Below, piece by piece: positions 28,547 through 35,798 of a stretch of 64,000 nt of DNA. This DNA is from CAWDZK01 sp963726615. GTDB taxonomy: Bacteria > Actinomycetota > Actinomycetes > JACCUZ01. Position 1 is the first letter of the stretch. The number at the start of each line of letters is the position of its first letter. A program made the position numbers and the translations under genes. A model generated the notes under the pieces. It saw nothing but the letters and a program-made list of their open reading frames with translations. It was not told the origin of the DNA and searched no databases. Location of the stretch: the NCBI GenBank assembly GCA_963726615.1, contig CAVSCX010000003.1, positions 248,001-312,000 of the forward strand. The letters are read 5' to 3'.

Positions 28547-29527
28547 TCAGGCGTGCCCGTCGAAGAGGCTGGTGACCGACCCGTCGTCGAAGACCTCGCG
28601 CACGGCGCGGGCGAGGAGCGTCGCGATGGGCAGCACCGTCAGCTTGTCGAAACGCATGTCGTCGCTGATCGGGAGGGTGTCGGTGACGACGACCTCGCTG
28701 ACGCCCGAGTTCTTCAGCCGGTCGACGGCCGGCCCCGAGAAGATGGCGTGCGTGGCGGCGATGATGACGTCTGCTGCACCCTCGGCGAACAGCGCGTCCG
28801 CCGCCTTGGTGATCGTCCCAGCCGTGTCGATCATGTCGTCCTGCAGGATGCACACGCGGCCGGCGACGTCGCCGACGACGCGGTTGGCCGTGGCCTCGTT
28901 GGGGCGGTCCGGGTCGCGGGTCTTGTGGATGAACGCCAGCGGGGCGCCGTACATCGTCTCGGACCACCGCTCGGCCAGCCGGAGCCGGCCGGCGTCCGGG
29001 GACACGATCGTCACCCGCGAGCTGTCGACCCGGCGCTTCACGTACGTCGACAGCAGCGGCAGCGCGTAGAGGTGGTCGACCGGCCCGTTGAAGAAGCCCT
29101 GGATCTGCGCGGTGTGCAGGTCGACCGCCATCATCCGGTCGGCACCGGCGGTGGCGAACAGGTCGGCGACCAGCCGGGCCGAGATCGGCTCACGACCCCG
29201 GCCCTTCTTGTCCTGCCGGGCGTACGGGAAGAACGGCAGCACCACGGTGATGCGCTTGGCGCTCGCACGCTTGAGCGCGTCGACCATGATGAGCGTCTCC
29301 ATCACCCAGGTGTTGATCGGTGAGGTGCAGCTCTGCAGGACGAAGGCGTCGCACCCGCGGACCGACTCCTTGTACCGGATGTAGATCTCGCCGTTGGCGA
29401 AGTCGTAGGCGGTCGTGGGGGTGAGCTCGATGCCGAGCTCGGTGGCGACAGCCTCTGACAGCTCGGGGTGGGCGCGACCGGAGAAGAGCATCAGCTTCTT
29501 CTCCCCCGTCGTCTTGATGAAGCTCAT
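28547..29527 (-). CDS. prs: Ribose-phosphate pyrophosphokinase
   Basis: A 326-residue PRPP synthetase that makes PRPP from ribose 5-phosphate and ATP. Motifs: FANGEIYIRYKESVRG, the ATP-binding PFFPYARQDKKGRGREPISA, the metal-binding DLHTAQIQGFFNGPVDHL, VSPDAGRLRLAERW, and the PRPP loop LQDDMIDTAGTITKAADAL. Length fits class I enzymes. The ATG overlaps the glmU stop as ATGA, coupling PRPP and UDP-GlcNAc synthesis genes as usual in actinobacteria. Confidence 0.98.
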   Translation of the reverse strand: MSFIKTTGEKKLMLFSGRAHPELSEAVATELGIELTPTTAYDFANGEIYIRYKESVRGCDAFVLQSCTSPINTWVMETLIMVDALKRASAKRITVVLPFFPYARQDKKGRGREPISARLVADLFATAGADRMMAVDLHTAQIQGFFNGPVDHLYALPLLSTYVKRRVDSSRVTIVSPDAGRLRLAERWSETMYGAPLAFIHKTRDPDRPNEATANRVVGDVAGRVCILQDDMIDTAGTITKAADALFAEGAADVIIAATHAIFSGPAVDRLKNSGVSEVVVTDTLPISDDMRFDKLTVLPIATLLARAVREVFDDGSVTSLFDGHA

Positions 29528-31032
29528 GCCTGTGACCCTCCACCGTCGCCGCTGCCTGCGTCCGTGTCGTCCTTGTCGTCCTTGCCGTCCGGCGCCGGCG
29601 CGGCCCGCCGCGCCTCGGCCCGCTCGGCTGCCGCCGCGGTCCGGGTGCCGGCCCGTCGCCGCGCGACCCAGCCGGCGACGCCGCGCTGCTTGCCGCGCGC
29701 GACAGCCAGCTCACCCGGGGCGACGTCACCGGTGATCGTCGAGCCCGCCGCAACGTAGGCGCCGTCGGCGACGTGGACCCCACCGATGAGGACCGAGTCG
29801 CTGCCGACGAAGCTGTGCTCGCCGACCGTCGTGTGACGCTTGGTGAGGCCGTCGTAGTTCGCGAAGATCGTGCCGGCGCCGATGTTCGCCCCGACACCGA
29901 TGGTGGCGTCGCCGACGTAGGACAGGTGCGGCACCTTGGCGTCGTCGCCGACGTCGGCCTTCTTCATCTCGACGAAGCCGCCGGCCTTGGCGCCGCGGCC
30001 GAGGCGCGTGCCGGGGCGCAGGTAGGTGTAGGGACCGACGGTGGCCTCAGGACCGATGACCGCACCGTCGGAGGTGGTGTTGCTGACGGTGGCCCGGGCA
30101 CCGACGGTCGTGTCCTCGAGCATGCAGTTCGGCCCGACGACGGCGCCGGTGGCGATGCTGGTGGTCCCCCGCAGCACGACGTTGGGCTCGAGCACCGTCT
30201 CGGGCTCCAGCGTCACGTCCGCATCGATCCAGGTGGTGGCCGGGTCCAGCACGGTGGTCCCGGCCAGCATCCACCGCTCGAGCGTGCGCCGGTTGAGCTC
30301 GCGGTGCAGGGCGGCCAGCTGGACCCGGGTGTTGACGCCCTCGGTCTGCCAGGTGTCGGCGACGACGAGCGCCCCGACCCGCCCGCCCGCGCTGCGGGCG
30401 TGGCCGACGACGTCGGTGAGGTAGAGCTCACCCTGGGCGTTGTCGGTGTCGAGACGGTCCAGGCCGGCGCGGAGGGCGGCGGCCGCGAACGCGTAGACGC
30501 CGGAGTTGATCTCGGTGACGGCCAGCTCCTCGGGAGTGCCGTCCTTCTGCTCCACCACCCGCTCCACCGAGCCGTCGGCGGCGCGCAGCACCCGGCCGTA
30601 CCCGGTCGGGTCGTCGAGGAGCGCGGTGAGGATCGTCACCGAGTTGCCCTCGGCGGCGTGGGTGTCCAGCAGCTCGCCGAGGGTCGCGGTGCTGAGCAGG
30701 GGGACATCGCCGTAGGTGACGACGACGGTGCCGGTGAGCGCCGGGAGGCCGTCGAGGGCGCAGCCGACGGCGTGCCCGGTGCCGAGCTGCTCGTCCTGGA
30801 CAGCGGTCGACGCCTTGGGGGTGACCTCGGCGAGGTGCGCGGCGACGAGGTCGCGGCCGTGCCCGATCACGACCACCAGGTGCTCGGGCTCCAGCCCCTC
30901 CGCGGCGCCCACGGCGTGGTGGACGAGGCTGCGGCCGCCCACCTCGTGGAGGACCTTCGGGATCGACGACCTCATCCGGGTGCCCTCGCCGGCGGCGAGG
31001 ACGACCACGGCGGCCGGTCGGTCGGGGCTCAC
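29524..31032 (-). CDS. glmU: Bifunctional GlcNAc-1-phosphate uridylyltransferase/GlcN-1-P acetyltransferase
   Basis: A 502-residue GlmU that makes UDP-GlcNAc for peptidoglycan. The N-terminal uridylyltransferase has VVLAAGEGTRMRSSIPKVLH, QLGTGHAV and TYGDVPLLS. The C-terminal left-handed beta-helix has hexapeptide repeats from about 260 to 455, with KKADVGDDAKVPHLSYVGDA and NIGAGTIFANYDGLTKRHT. A basic, disordered tail of about 45 residues is extra, as in mycobacterial GlmU. The GTG at 31032 has AGGAG about 10 nt upstream. Confidence 0.97.
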   Translation of the reverse strand: MSPDRPAAVVVLAAGEGTRMRSSIPKVLHEVGGRSLVHHAVGAAEGLEPEHLVVVIGHGRDLVAAHLAEVTPKASTAVQDEQLGTGHAVGCALDGLPALTGTVVVTYGDVPLLSTATLGELLDTHAAEGNSVTILTALLDDPTGYGRVLRAADGSVERVVEQKDGTPEELAVTEINSGVYAFAAAALRAGLDRLDTDNAQGELYLTDVVGHARSAGGRVGALVVADTWQTEGVNTRVQLAALHRELNRRTLERWMLAGTTVLDPATTWIDADVTLEPETVLEPNVVLRGTTSIATGAVVGPNCMLEDTTVGARATVSNTTSDGAVIGPEATVGPYTYLRPGTRLGRGAKAGGFVEMKKADVGDDAKVPHLSYVGDATIGVGANIGAGTIFANYDGLTKRHTTVGEHSFVGSDSVLIGGVHVADGAYVAAGSTITGDVAPGELAVARGKQRGVAGWVARRRAGTRTAAAAERAEARRAAPAPDGKDDKDDTDAGSGDGGGSQA

Positions 31033-31142
31033 GCGGGGAGCGCTCCTGGCGGCGAGGCGGCGGGCGGGCGTCGTGCTGCTCGTACGCCAGGAGGATACCC
31101 GGGTGCGGAAGGCGCCGGACAACTGACCGGCGGCGGAGCAGG

Positions 31143-31213
31143 CTCCCGGGCGAGGGATCGAACCTCGATAGCTGACTCCAAAGGTCAGCGTCCTGCCATT
31201 GGACGACCCGGGA
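31143..31213 (-). tRNA. tRNA-Gln (anticodon TTG)
   Basis: Minus-strand cloverleaf of 71 nt. The acceptor stem pairs TCCCGGG with CCCGGGA, the anticodon stem is GCTGAC/GTCAGC with loop CTTTGGA (anticodon TTG at positions 34-36), and the T-arm has GGTTCGATCC. CCA is not encoded. It lies just upstream of glmU. Confidence 0.93.
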
Positions 31214-31265
31214 CGGATCGCGGCCAGGTTAGTGCGCGGCCGGCACCCGTCGCTCGCGACGGCAA

Positions 31266-31317
31266 GCGCTCCCGACTCGCCGGCGACAGGTGACCGGCCC
31301 GGGCGTGTCGGGAGCGC
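31266..31317. repeat. Inverted repeat between tRNA-Gln and tetR
   Basis: Perfect 11-bp arms gcgctcccgac (31266-31276) and gtcgggagcgc (31307-31317) separated by 30 nt, upstream of the tetR promoter and of tRNA-Gln. It could be a hairpin, an insulating terminator or a regulator site; nothing decides. Confidence 0.6.
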
Positions 31318-31361
31318 CGGGCGAGGAAGATCGTCGACGGAACGGGCCGTGACCGGTCCGC

Positions 31362-31367
31362 TACGGT
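31362..31367 (+). promoter_or_regulatory. -10 box of tetR (leaderless)
   Basis: TACGGT, then 6 nt to the GTG at 31374. Confidence 0.6.
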
Positions 31368-31373
31368 GCAGCG

Positions 31374-32033
31374 GTGGCGACCGAGAGCGCAGGGCCGGCC
31401 CCTCGCGCCCGGCGCGAGGGTCGGCGGATGACCGGCAAGCAACGACGCGAGCAGCTGCTCGACGTCGGGCGCTCGCTGTTCGCGCAGAAGGGCTTCGACG
31501 CCACCTCGGTCGAGGAGATCGCGGCCACGGCGTCGGTCTCGAAGCCTGTCGTCTACGAGCACTTCGGCGGCAAGGAAGGCCTGTACGCCGTCGTCGTCGA
31601 CCGCGAGATGCGCACCCTGCTCGACTCGATCACCGGCGCGCTGGGCAGCAGCGGCCATCCTCGCGACCTGCTCGAGCGCGCGGCGTTCGCACTGCTCGAC
31701 TACGTCGAGACCTCCTCGGACGGCTTCCGGATCCTCGTCCGCGACTCACCGGTCGCCCAGTCGACCGGCACGTTCTCGTCACTGATCGGCGACGCCGCCA
31801 GCCAGGTCGAGCACATCATGGCCAGCCAGCTCACCGAGCGCGGCTTCGACCCCAAGCTCGCCCCCATGTACGCCCAGATGCTCGTCGGCATGGTCGCCCT
31901 GACCGGGCAGTGGTGGCTGGACGCCCGCAGGCCGGGAAAGGCCGAGGTGGCCGCCCACCTCGTCAACCTGGCCTGGAACGGCCTGTCCGGCCTCGAGGCC
32001 AGGCCAGTCCTGCACGACGGCACCCGACACTGA
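31374..32033 (+). CDS. TetR family transcriptional regulator
   Basis: A 219-residue one-component regulator. The HTH spans about residues 22-67 with RREQLLDVGRSLFAQKGFDA, TSVEEIAATASVSKPVVYEH and FGGKEGLYAVVVDRE. The ligand-binding half is helical and ends with GMVALTGQWWLDARRPGKAE, common in a large actinobacterial TetR group. The ligand and target are unknown. The GTG at 31374 is placed 6 nt after TACGGT. It converges on the VOC gene with a 3-bp gap. Confidence 0.92.
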   Translation: MATESAGPAPRARREGRRMTGKQRREQLLDVGRSLFAQKGFDATSVEEIAATASVSKPVVYEHFGGKEGLYAVVVDREMRTLLDSITGALGSSGHPRDLLERAAFALLDYVETSSDGFRILVRDSPVAQSTGTFSSLIGDAASQVEHIMASQLTERGFDPKLAPMYAQMLVGMVALTGQWWLDARRPGKAEVAAHLVNLAWNGLSGLEARPVLHDGTRH

Positions 32034-32036
32034 CGG

Positions 32037-32420
32037 TCAGGACGGCTCGAGCGGCTCCAGCAGCTCCAGCCGGTTCCCGTGCGGGTCGCTGGCGTAGCAG
32101 CGGCGGAAGCCCGGGAACGTGTCGTCCCAGTGCACCGCCACGCCCCCGGCGGCCAGCAGCTCGGCGTACGCCCTCAGGTCGGCCACCAGCATCCCGGGGT
32201 GCGCCTTGCGGGCCGGCCGGAAGTCGTCCTCCACGCCGAGGTGCAGCTCCAGCGCGCCGGACCGGAACCACGCGCCGCCTCGGGCTGCGAGCTCGGGCGG
32301 CTTGGGCACCTCGGTCATGCCGAGTACGCCGACGTAGAAGTCGCGCAGCACCTGCTCGGACCCGCGTGGGCAGGCGATCTGCACGTGGTGCAGGCCGACC
32401 AGACCCGACGGCCGGGTCAC
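32037..32420 (-). CDS. VOC family (glyoxalase-like) protein
   Basis: A 127-residue vicinal oxygen chelate domain with two beta-alpha-beta-beta-beta halves. It begins GLVGLHHVQIACPRGSEQVL and has FYVGVLGMTEVPKPP, with the second half ending RRCYASDPHGNRLELLEPL, which carries the typical DPxGNxLE motif. Metal ligands are probably His in LHHVQ and ELHLG and Glu in RLELLE. The GTG overlaps the tam stop as GTGA, so it is co-transcribed with tam. Whether it acts on trans-aconitate esters or something else is unknown. Confidence 0.85.
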   Translation of the reverse strand: MTRPSGLVGLHHVQIACPRGSEQVLRDFYVGVLGMTEVPKPPELAARGGAWFRSGALELHLGVEDDFRPARKAHPGMLVADLRAYAELLAAGGVAVHWDDTFPGFRRCYASDPHGNRLELLEPLEPS

Positions 32421-33199
32421 GCGGCACCACGCCGGGCCACGACGAACACGCGCCGGAACGGGAGCACGGTCCCCCAGTCGTGCCGCGGGTACGCGGCCGA
32501 TATCGCGGCCCGGTAGTCCGACAGGAACTCCTGGCGCTGCGCCTCGTCGGCGAGGGCCTGGAGGTAGGGCCGCAACCCGGTGCCGGCCAGCCATTGCACG
32601 ACGGCGTCCTCGCCGCGGAGCACGTGCAGGTACGTCGTCTCCCAGGCGTCGACAGTGCAGCCCGCAGCCGCCAACCGCTCGAGATAGGTCTGCGCAGGTT
32701 CGGTGGCCGGCCGGGCCCGGTCGCGGCCTTCGAACGCAGCGGACCAGCGGGGCGTGGTCGCGAGGTCGGCCAGTGCCGTGTGGCTGCGCTCGCCGAAGTT
32801 GCCGGGCACCTGGAACGCGAGCCAGCCACCCGGTCGGACCTGCTCGAGGAGGGCGGGCAGCAGGTCGAGGTGTCCGGGCACCCACTGCAGGGTGGCGTTG
32901 CACACGAGCACGTCGACCGGGGCTTGCGCCGTCCAGTCGCGCAGGTCGCCGACCTCGAAGGTGACGCCGGACGCTGCGTTGTCGTTCCGCGCCCGGCCGA
33001 TCATCTCCGGCGACGAGTCGAGCCCGTGCACCTGCGCTCCGGGCCAGCGGTCGACCAGGCCGGCGGTGAGGTTGCCCGGACCGCAGCCCAGGTCGACCAC
33101 GGTGCCGGGCGCCTCGGCGTGCACCCGCCCCAGCAGGTCGTGGAAGGGCCTGCCACGCTCGGCAGCGAACCGGAGGTACTGCTCGGGGTCCCACTGCAC
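32417..33199 (-). CDS. tam: Trans-aconitate 2-methyltransferase
   Basis: A 260-residue SAM-dependent methyltransferase. The N-terminus VQWDPEQYLRFAAERGRPFHDLLGRV is the hallmark of Tam. SAM motif I is TVVDLGCGPGNLTAGLVDRW (about 35-54), followed by VHGLDSSPEMIGRAR and VLVCNATLQWVPGH. Tam methylates trans-aconitate, a toxic by-product of aconitase. The GTG at 33199 has a GGAGG Shine-Dalgarno sequence; longer forms would run into the operators. A divergent MarR gene with twin palindromic sites supports the Tam identity, since Streptomyces TamR has this layout. Confidence 0.9.
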   Translation of the reverse strand: MQWDPEQYLRFAAERGRPFHDLLGRVHAEAPGTVVDLGCGPGNLTAGLVDRWPGAQVHGLDSSPEMIGRARNDNAASGVTFEVGDLRDWTAQAPVDVLVCNATLQWVPGHLDLLPALLEQVRPGGWLAFQVPGNFGERSHTALADLATTPRWSAAFEGRDRARPATEPAQTYLERLAAAGCTVDAWETTYLHVLRGEDAVVQWLAGTGLRPYLQALADEAQRQEFLSDYRAAISAAYPRHDWGTVLPFRRVFVVARRGAA

Positions 33200-33234
33200 G
33201 GCTGCCTCCGACCGGACGTCCTCGCACACTAATC

Positions 33235-33248
33235 TTGACATCAAGACA
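33235..33248. promoter_or_regulatory. TamR-like operator site 1
   Basis: Near-perfect palindrome tcttga-ca-tcaaga upstream of tam. It is the exact reverse complement of site 2. Matches the style of MarR/TamR operators; binding is inferred. Confidence 0.75.
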
Positions 33249-33264
33249 CTTTGACGGCGATGCA

Positions 33265-33278
33265 TCTTGATGTCAAGA
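33265..33278. promoter_or_regulatory. TamR-like operator site 2
   Basis: Near-perfect palindrome tcttga-tg-tcaaga, about 30 bp (nearly three helical turns) from site 1 and 42 bp before the marR start. Confidence 0.75.
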
Positions 33279-33319
33279 CATCGATCCGCGATGATCGGGT
33301 CGCCGTCGGGAGGTGGGCC

Positions 33320-33814
33320 GTGCAGGACGAGGTGGACCGGCTGGTCGCCGCCTGGGCCAGGGAACGACCCGACCTGGACGTGCGCCCGCTCGAGATCCTG
33401 AGCCGCGTCACCCGACTGGGGCGGCACCTCGACCGGGCCCGTCGCAGCGCCTTCGAGGCGCACGAGCTCGAGGTGTGGGAGTTCGACGTCCTCGCCGCCC
33501 TTCGCCGGGCCGGGCGACCGTACGTCCTGTCCCCGGGCCAGCTGCTCGCCCAGACCCTGGTGACGTCGGGGACGATGACGAACCGGGTCGACCGGCTCGA
33601 GGTCCGCGGCCTGGTCCAGCGGCTGCCCGACCCGGCCGACCGCCGCGGCGTCCGTGTCCGGCTCACCCCGCGGGGCAAGGACCGGGTCGACGCCGCTCTG
33701 GCCGACCTGCTCGCCCGGGAGCGGGAGCTGCTCGCGACCCTCACCGCGCGGGACCGCGAGACCCTCTCGGACCTGCTGCGCCGGCTGGTGGCGCCGTTCG
33801 AGGCCGAGAGCTGA
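33320..33814 (+). CDS. tamR: MarR family regulator, TamR-like
   Basis: A 164-residue winged-helix protein. Core features are LSRVTRLGRHLDRARRSAF, VWEFDVLAALRRAGRPYVLS, LVTSGTMTNRVDRLEVRGLV (recognition helix) and the wing DPADRRGVRVRLTPRGKD. The N-terminal helix upstream of the HTH is long, as in the UrtR/TamR subgroup that binds urate or aconitate-type ligands. The GTG at 33320 has GGGAGGTG upstream; the longer ATG form at 33251 would cover operator 2. In Streptomyces, TamR responds to trans-aconitate and citrate-cycle metabolites. Symbol is by analogy. Confidence 0.82.
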   Translation: MQDEVDRLVAAWARERPDLDVRPLEILSRVTRLGRHLDRARRSAFEAHELEVWEFDVLAALRRAGRPYVLSPGQLLAQTLVTSGTMTNRVDRLEVRGLVQRLPDPADRRGVRVRLTPRGKDRVDAALADLLARERELLATLTARDRETLSDLLRRLVAPFEAES

Positions 33815-33847
33815 CAGGTTCGGGACCGGCGGCCACCGGACGCCGGG

Positions 33848-34999
33848 TCAGGCCCGGTGCTGGGAGGGGAGCGCGTGCCCCAGCCCGAGCAGCAGCTCCT
33901 CGCTCCCGGGACCGGCCACCAGCTGCACCGAGGGCGGGATGTCACCGCCGCCGGCGGGTTGCCGGGCCGGCACCGACAGGGCTGGCCAGCCGAGCACGTT
34001 GAACGGGACGGTGAGCCTGGTCAGCCGCACGTCGTCGTTGCTGTCCAGCAGCGGCGGCGGGCCGACCAGGGTCGGCAGGGCCAGCGCGTCGGCCCCGGCG
34101 AGCGCACCGGCAAGCAAACTCCCGAGCCCGGCGAGCAGCTCCCGGGCGCGGGCCACGTCGTCAGGACGCTCCCGCAGGGACGACTCGATCGCGGACCGGG
34201 CCCGCTCGCTGAGCAGGTGCGGCCGCTCGAGCAGGAACGCGTGGGCCGGCCCTGCCTCGGCGGCGAGGATCCGTCCCGCGGCGCGCGCGAGGTCGGGCCA
34301 GCCGTAGACCCGCTGCTCGACGACCGCCCAGCCGGTGCCGGCGAGGGCCTCGTCCACGGCGTCCTCGACGCTCGGCTGGACCCCGACGTCGTCGCCGAGT
34401 CGCAGCCGTACGACGGTCGCCCGCCGGTCCGGCGCCGCGGCCCGGAACCCCGGCTCGAGCAAGCGCATCGCCGTGACCAGTCCGGCCACGTCACGGGCGA
34501 GGGGACCGACGGTGTCCAGCGGCGGGGACAGCGGGAACACACCCTCGGTGGACACCCGGCCGCGCGTCGTCTTGAGCCCGGCGATGCCACACGCCGCCGC
34601 AGGGATGCGCACCGAGCCCCCGGTGTCGGTGCCGAGGGCGACGTCCGCCTGGCCCAGGGCCACGACGACCGCTGACCCGCTCGACGAGCCGCCGGGGACC
34701 CGCCGCGGGTCCAACGGGTTGGCCGGCGTGCCCGTGTGCTCGTTGATGCCGTCGGCGAACCAGCACAGCTCGCTGAGGTTCGTCTTGCCCACGATCCGGC
34801 CCCCGGCCCGGCGGACCGCGGCAACGCACGGCGCGTCCGCTGACGCGGCACCGCTGTCCTCGCGGCTGGGGGCGCCGACGGTGGTCACCGTGCCCGCCAC
34901 GTCGATCGCGTCCTTCACCGCCACCGTCGGCCCGTCGCCCGGCGGTGGCTCGAGCCGCAGCAACCAGGCCGGTCCGCTCCTGACCTCGAGGTCGCTCAT
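33848..34999 (-). CDS. Amidase signature family enzyme
   Basis: A 383-residue amidase with the Ser-cisSer-Lys triad. Catalytic lysine is in TVAVKDAIDVAG (about 28), the cis-serine in PGGSSSGSAVVVALGQ (about 107), and the nucleophilic serine in GTDTGGSVRIPAAACG (about 128). The protein is shorter than GatA (about 480) and lacks its C-terminal region, so a GatA role is unlikely. The substrate is unknown. The ATG at 34999 overlaps the ComB-like gene stop as ATGA, implying coupling. Confidence 0.88.
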   Translation of the reverse strand: MSDLEVRSGPAWLLRLEPPPGDGPTVAVKDAIDVAGTVTTVGAPSREDSGAASADAPCVAAVRRAGGRIVGKTNLSELCWFADGINEHTGTPANPLDPRRVPGGSSSGSAVVVALGQADVALGTDTGGSVRIPAAACGIAGLKTTRGRVSTEGVFPLSPPLDTVGPLARDVAGLVTAMRLLEPGFRAAAPDRRATVVRLRLGDDVGVQPSVEDAVDEALAGTGWAVVEQRVYGWPDLARAAGRILAAEAGPAHAFLLERPHLLSERARSAIESSLRERPDDVARARELLAGLGSLLAGALAGADALALPTLVGPPPLLDSNDDVRLTRLTVPFNVLGWPALSVPARQPAGGGDIPPSVQLVAGPGSEELLLGLGHALPSQHRA

Positions 35000-35688
35000 G
35001 CCGCGAGGAAGCGACCCTCGCGGAGGACCGGCACGGCGTCGCTGACGTCGACCTCGCCTGCGAGCCGGACGTCCTCGGCGAAGCCGCGCTCCACCAGCTC
35101 GATCCCGGACAGGCACAGCTCGAGCGGGCGCAAGGACCTGAAGGCCAGCGCGGCGACCTCGGCCTCCGGGGTCAGGTCCAGCGACGGGTTCCGGGCGACC
35201 AGCCGGTCGACGACCGCGCCGGCGCCGACCAGGTCCTCGTACGCCGGTCGCAGTGACCCGTCGCCCCAGCGCTCGCCCGCCGGCACCAGCGCGATCCGCC
35301 CGGCGTCGTCGAGGTACCGGCTGACGGCAGCCGCGTTGCGCAGGCAGCCGGCCACCACCGGGACGTCGCCGTTGACGGCCGCGAACGCGATCGACGAACC
35401 GTTCGGCGACGGCAGCACGAGCCGTGTCTCGGCGTCGACGTCGAGGAGGCTGACGGGTGAGAGCGTCAAGCCCTCGTGCGAGCTGCGGTTGCCGGCGAGC
35501 ACCGCGTCGATGTCCCGGGCGAGCTGCCGGGCTGCCTCCCCGCCGGTGTGCGGCCAGACCGTGGCGCCGCGCTCGACGGCGATCGTCAGAGCGGTCGAGA
35601 ACGACAGCACGTCGACCACGACCACGACGTCACTCCGCTCGGCCAGCGTCCGGGCACCGAGCGGGCCCCACTCCAGCGCGACCGGCAT
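34996..35688 (-). CDS. 2-phosphosulfolactate phosphatase (ComB) family protein
   Basis: A protein of about 230 residues in the ComB family, named after the coenzyme M pathway enzyme. It has VVVVVDVLSFSTALTIAVERGA (conserved DVxR/DVLSFSTT-type strand), LVLPSPNGSSIAFAAV with the SPNG motif and VVAGCLRNAAAVSRYL. Actinobacteria do not make coenzyme M in the usual way, so the real role is uncertain. I chose ATG 35688; GTG 35760 and ATG 35715 are also open and no strong Shine-Dalgarno sequence decides. It is coupled to the amidase. Confidence 0.8.
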   Translation of the reverse strand: MPVALEWGPLGARTLAERSDVVVVVDVLSFSTALTIAVERGATVWPHTGGEAARQLARDIDAVLAGNRSSHEGLTLSPVSLLDVDAETRLVLPSPNGSSIAFAAVNGDVPVVAGCLRNAAAVSRYLDDAGRIALVPAGERWGDGSLRPAYEDLVGAGAVVDRLVARNPSLDLTPEAEVAALAFRSLRPLELCLSGIELVERGFAEDVRLAGEVDVSDAVPVLREGRFLAA

Positions 35689-35798
35689 GCGGCGGAGCGT
35701 ACGCGCCACAGGCATCGCCCGGCCCGGTGATCGCCACGATTGTGCGTAGGGCACCGTCACCGCCGAACGCCTGCGCCACTCGACCTGGGGTGGCGGGG

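Noticed and set aside
33251..33319. An earlier ATG start for the MarR/TamR gene
   Set aside because: It would place operator site 2 inside the coding region and lacks a Shine-Dalgarno sequence, while GTG 33320 has GGGAGGTG.
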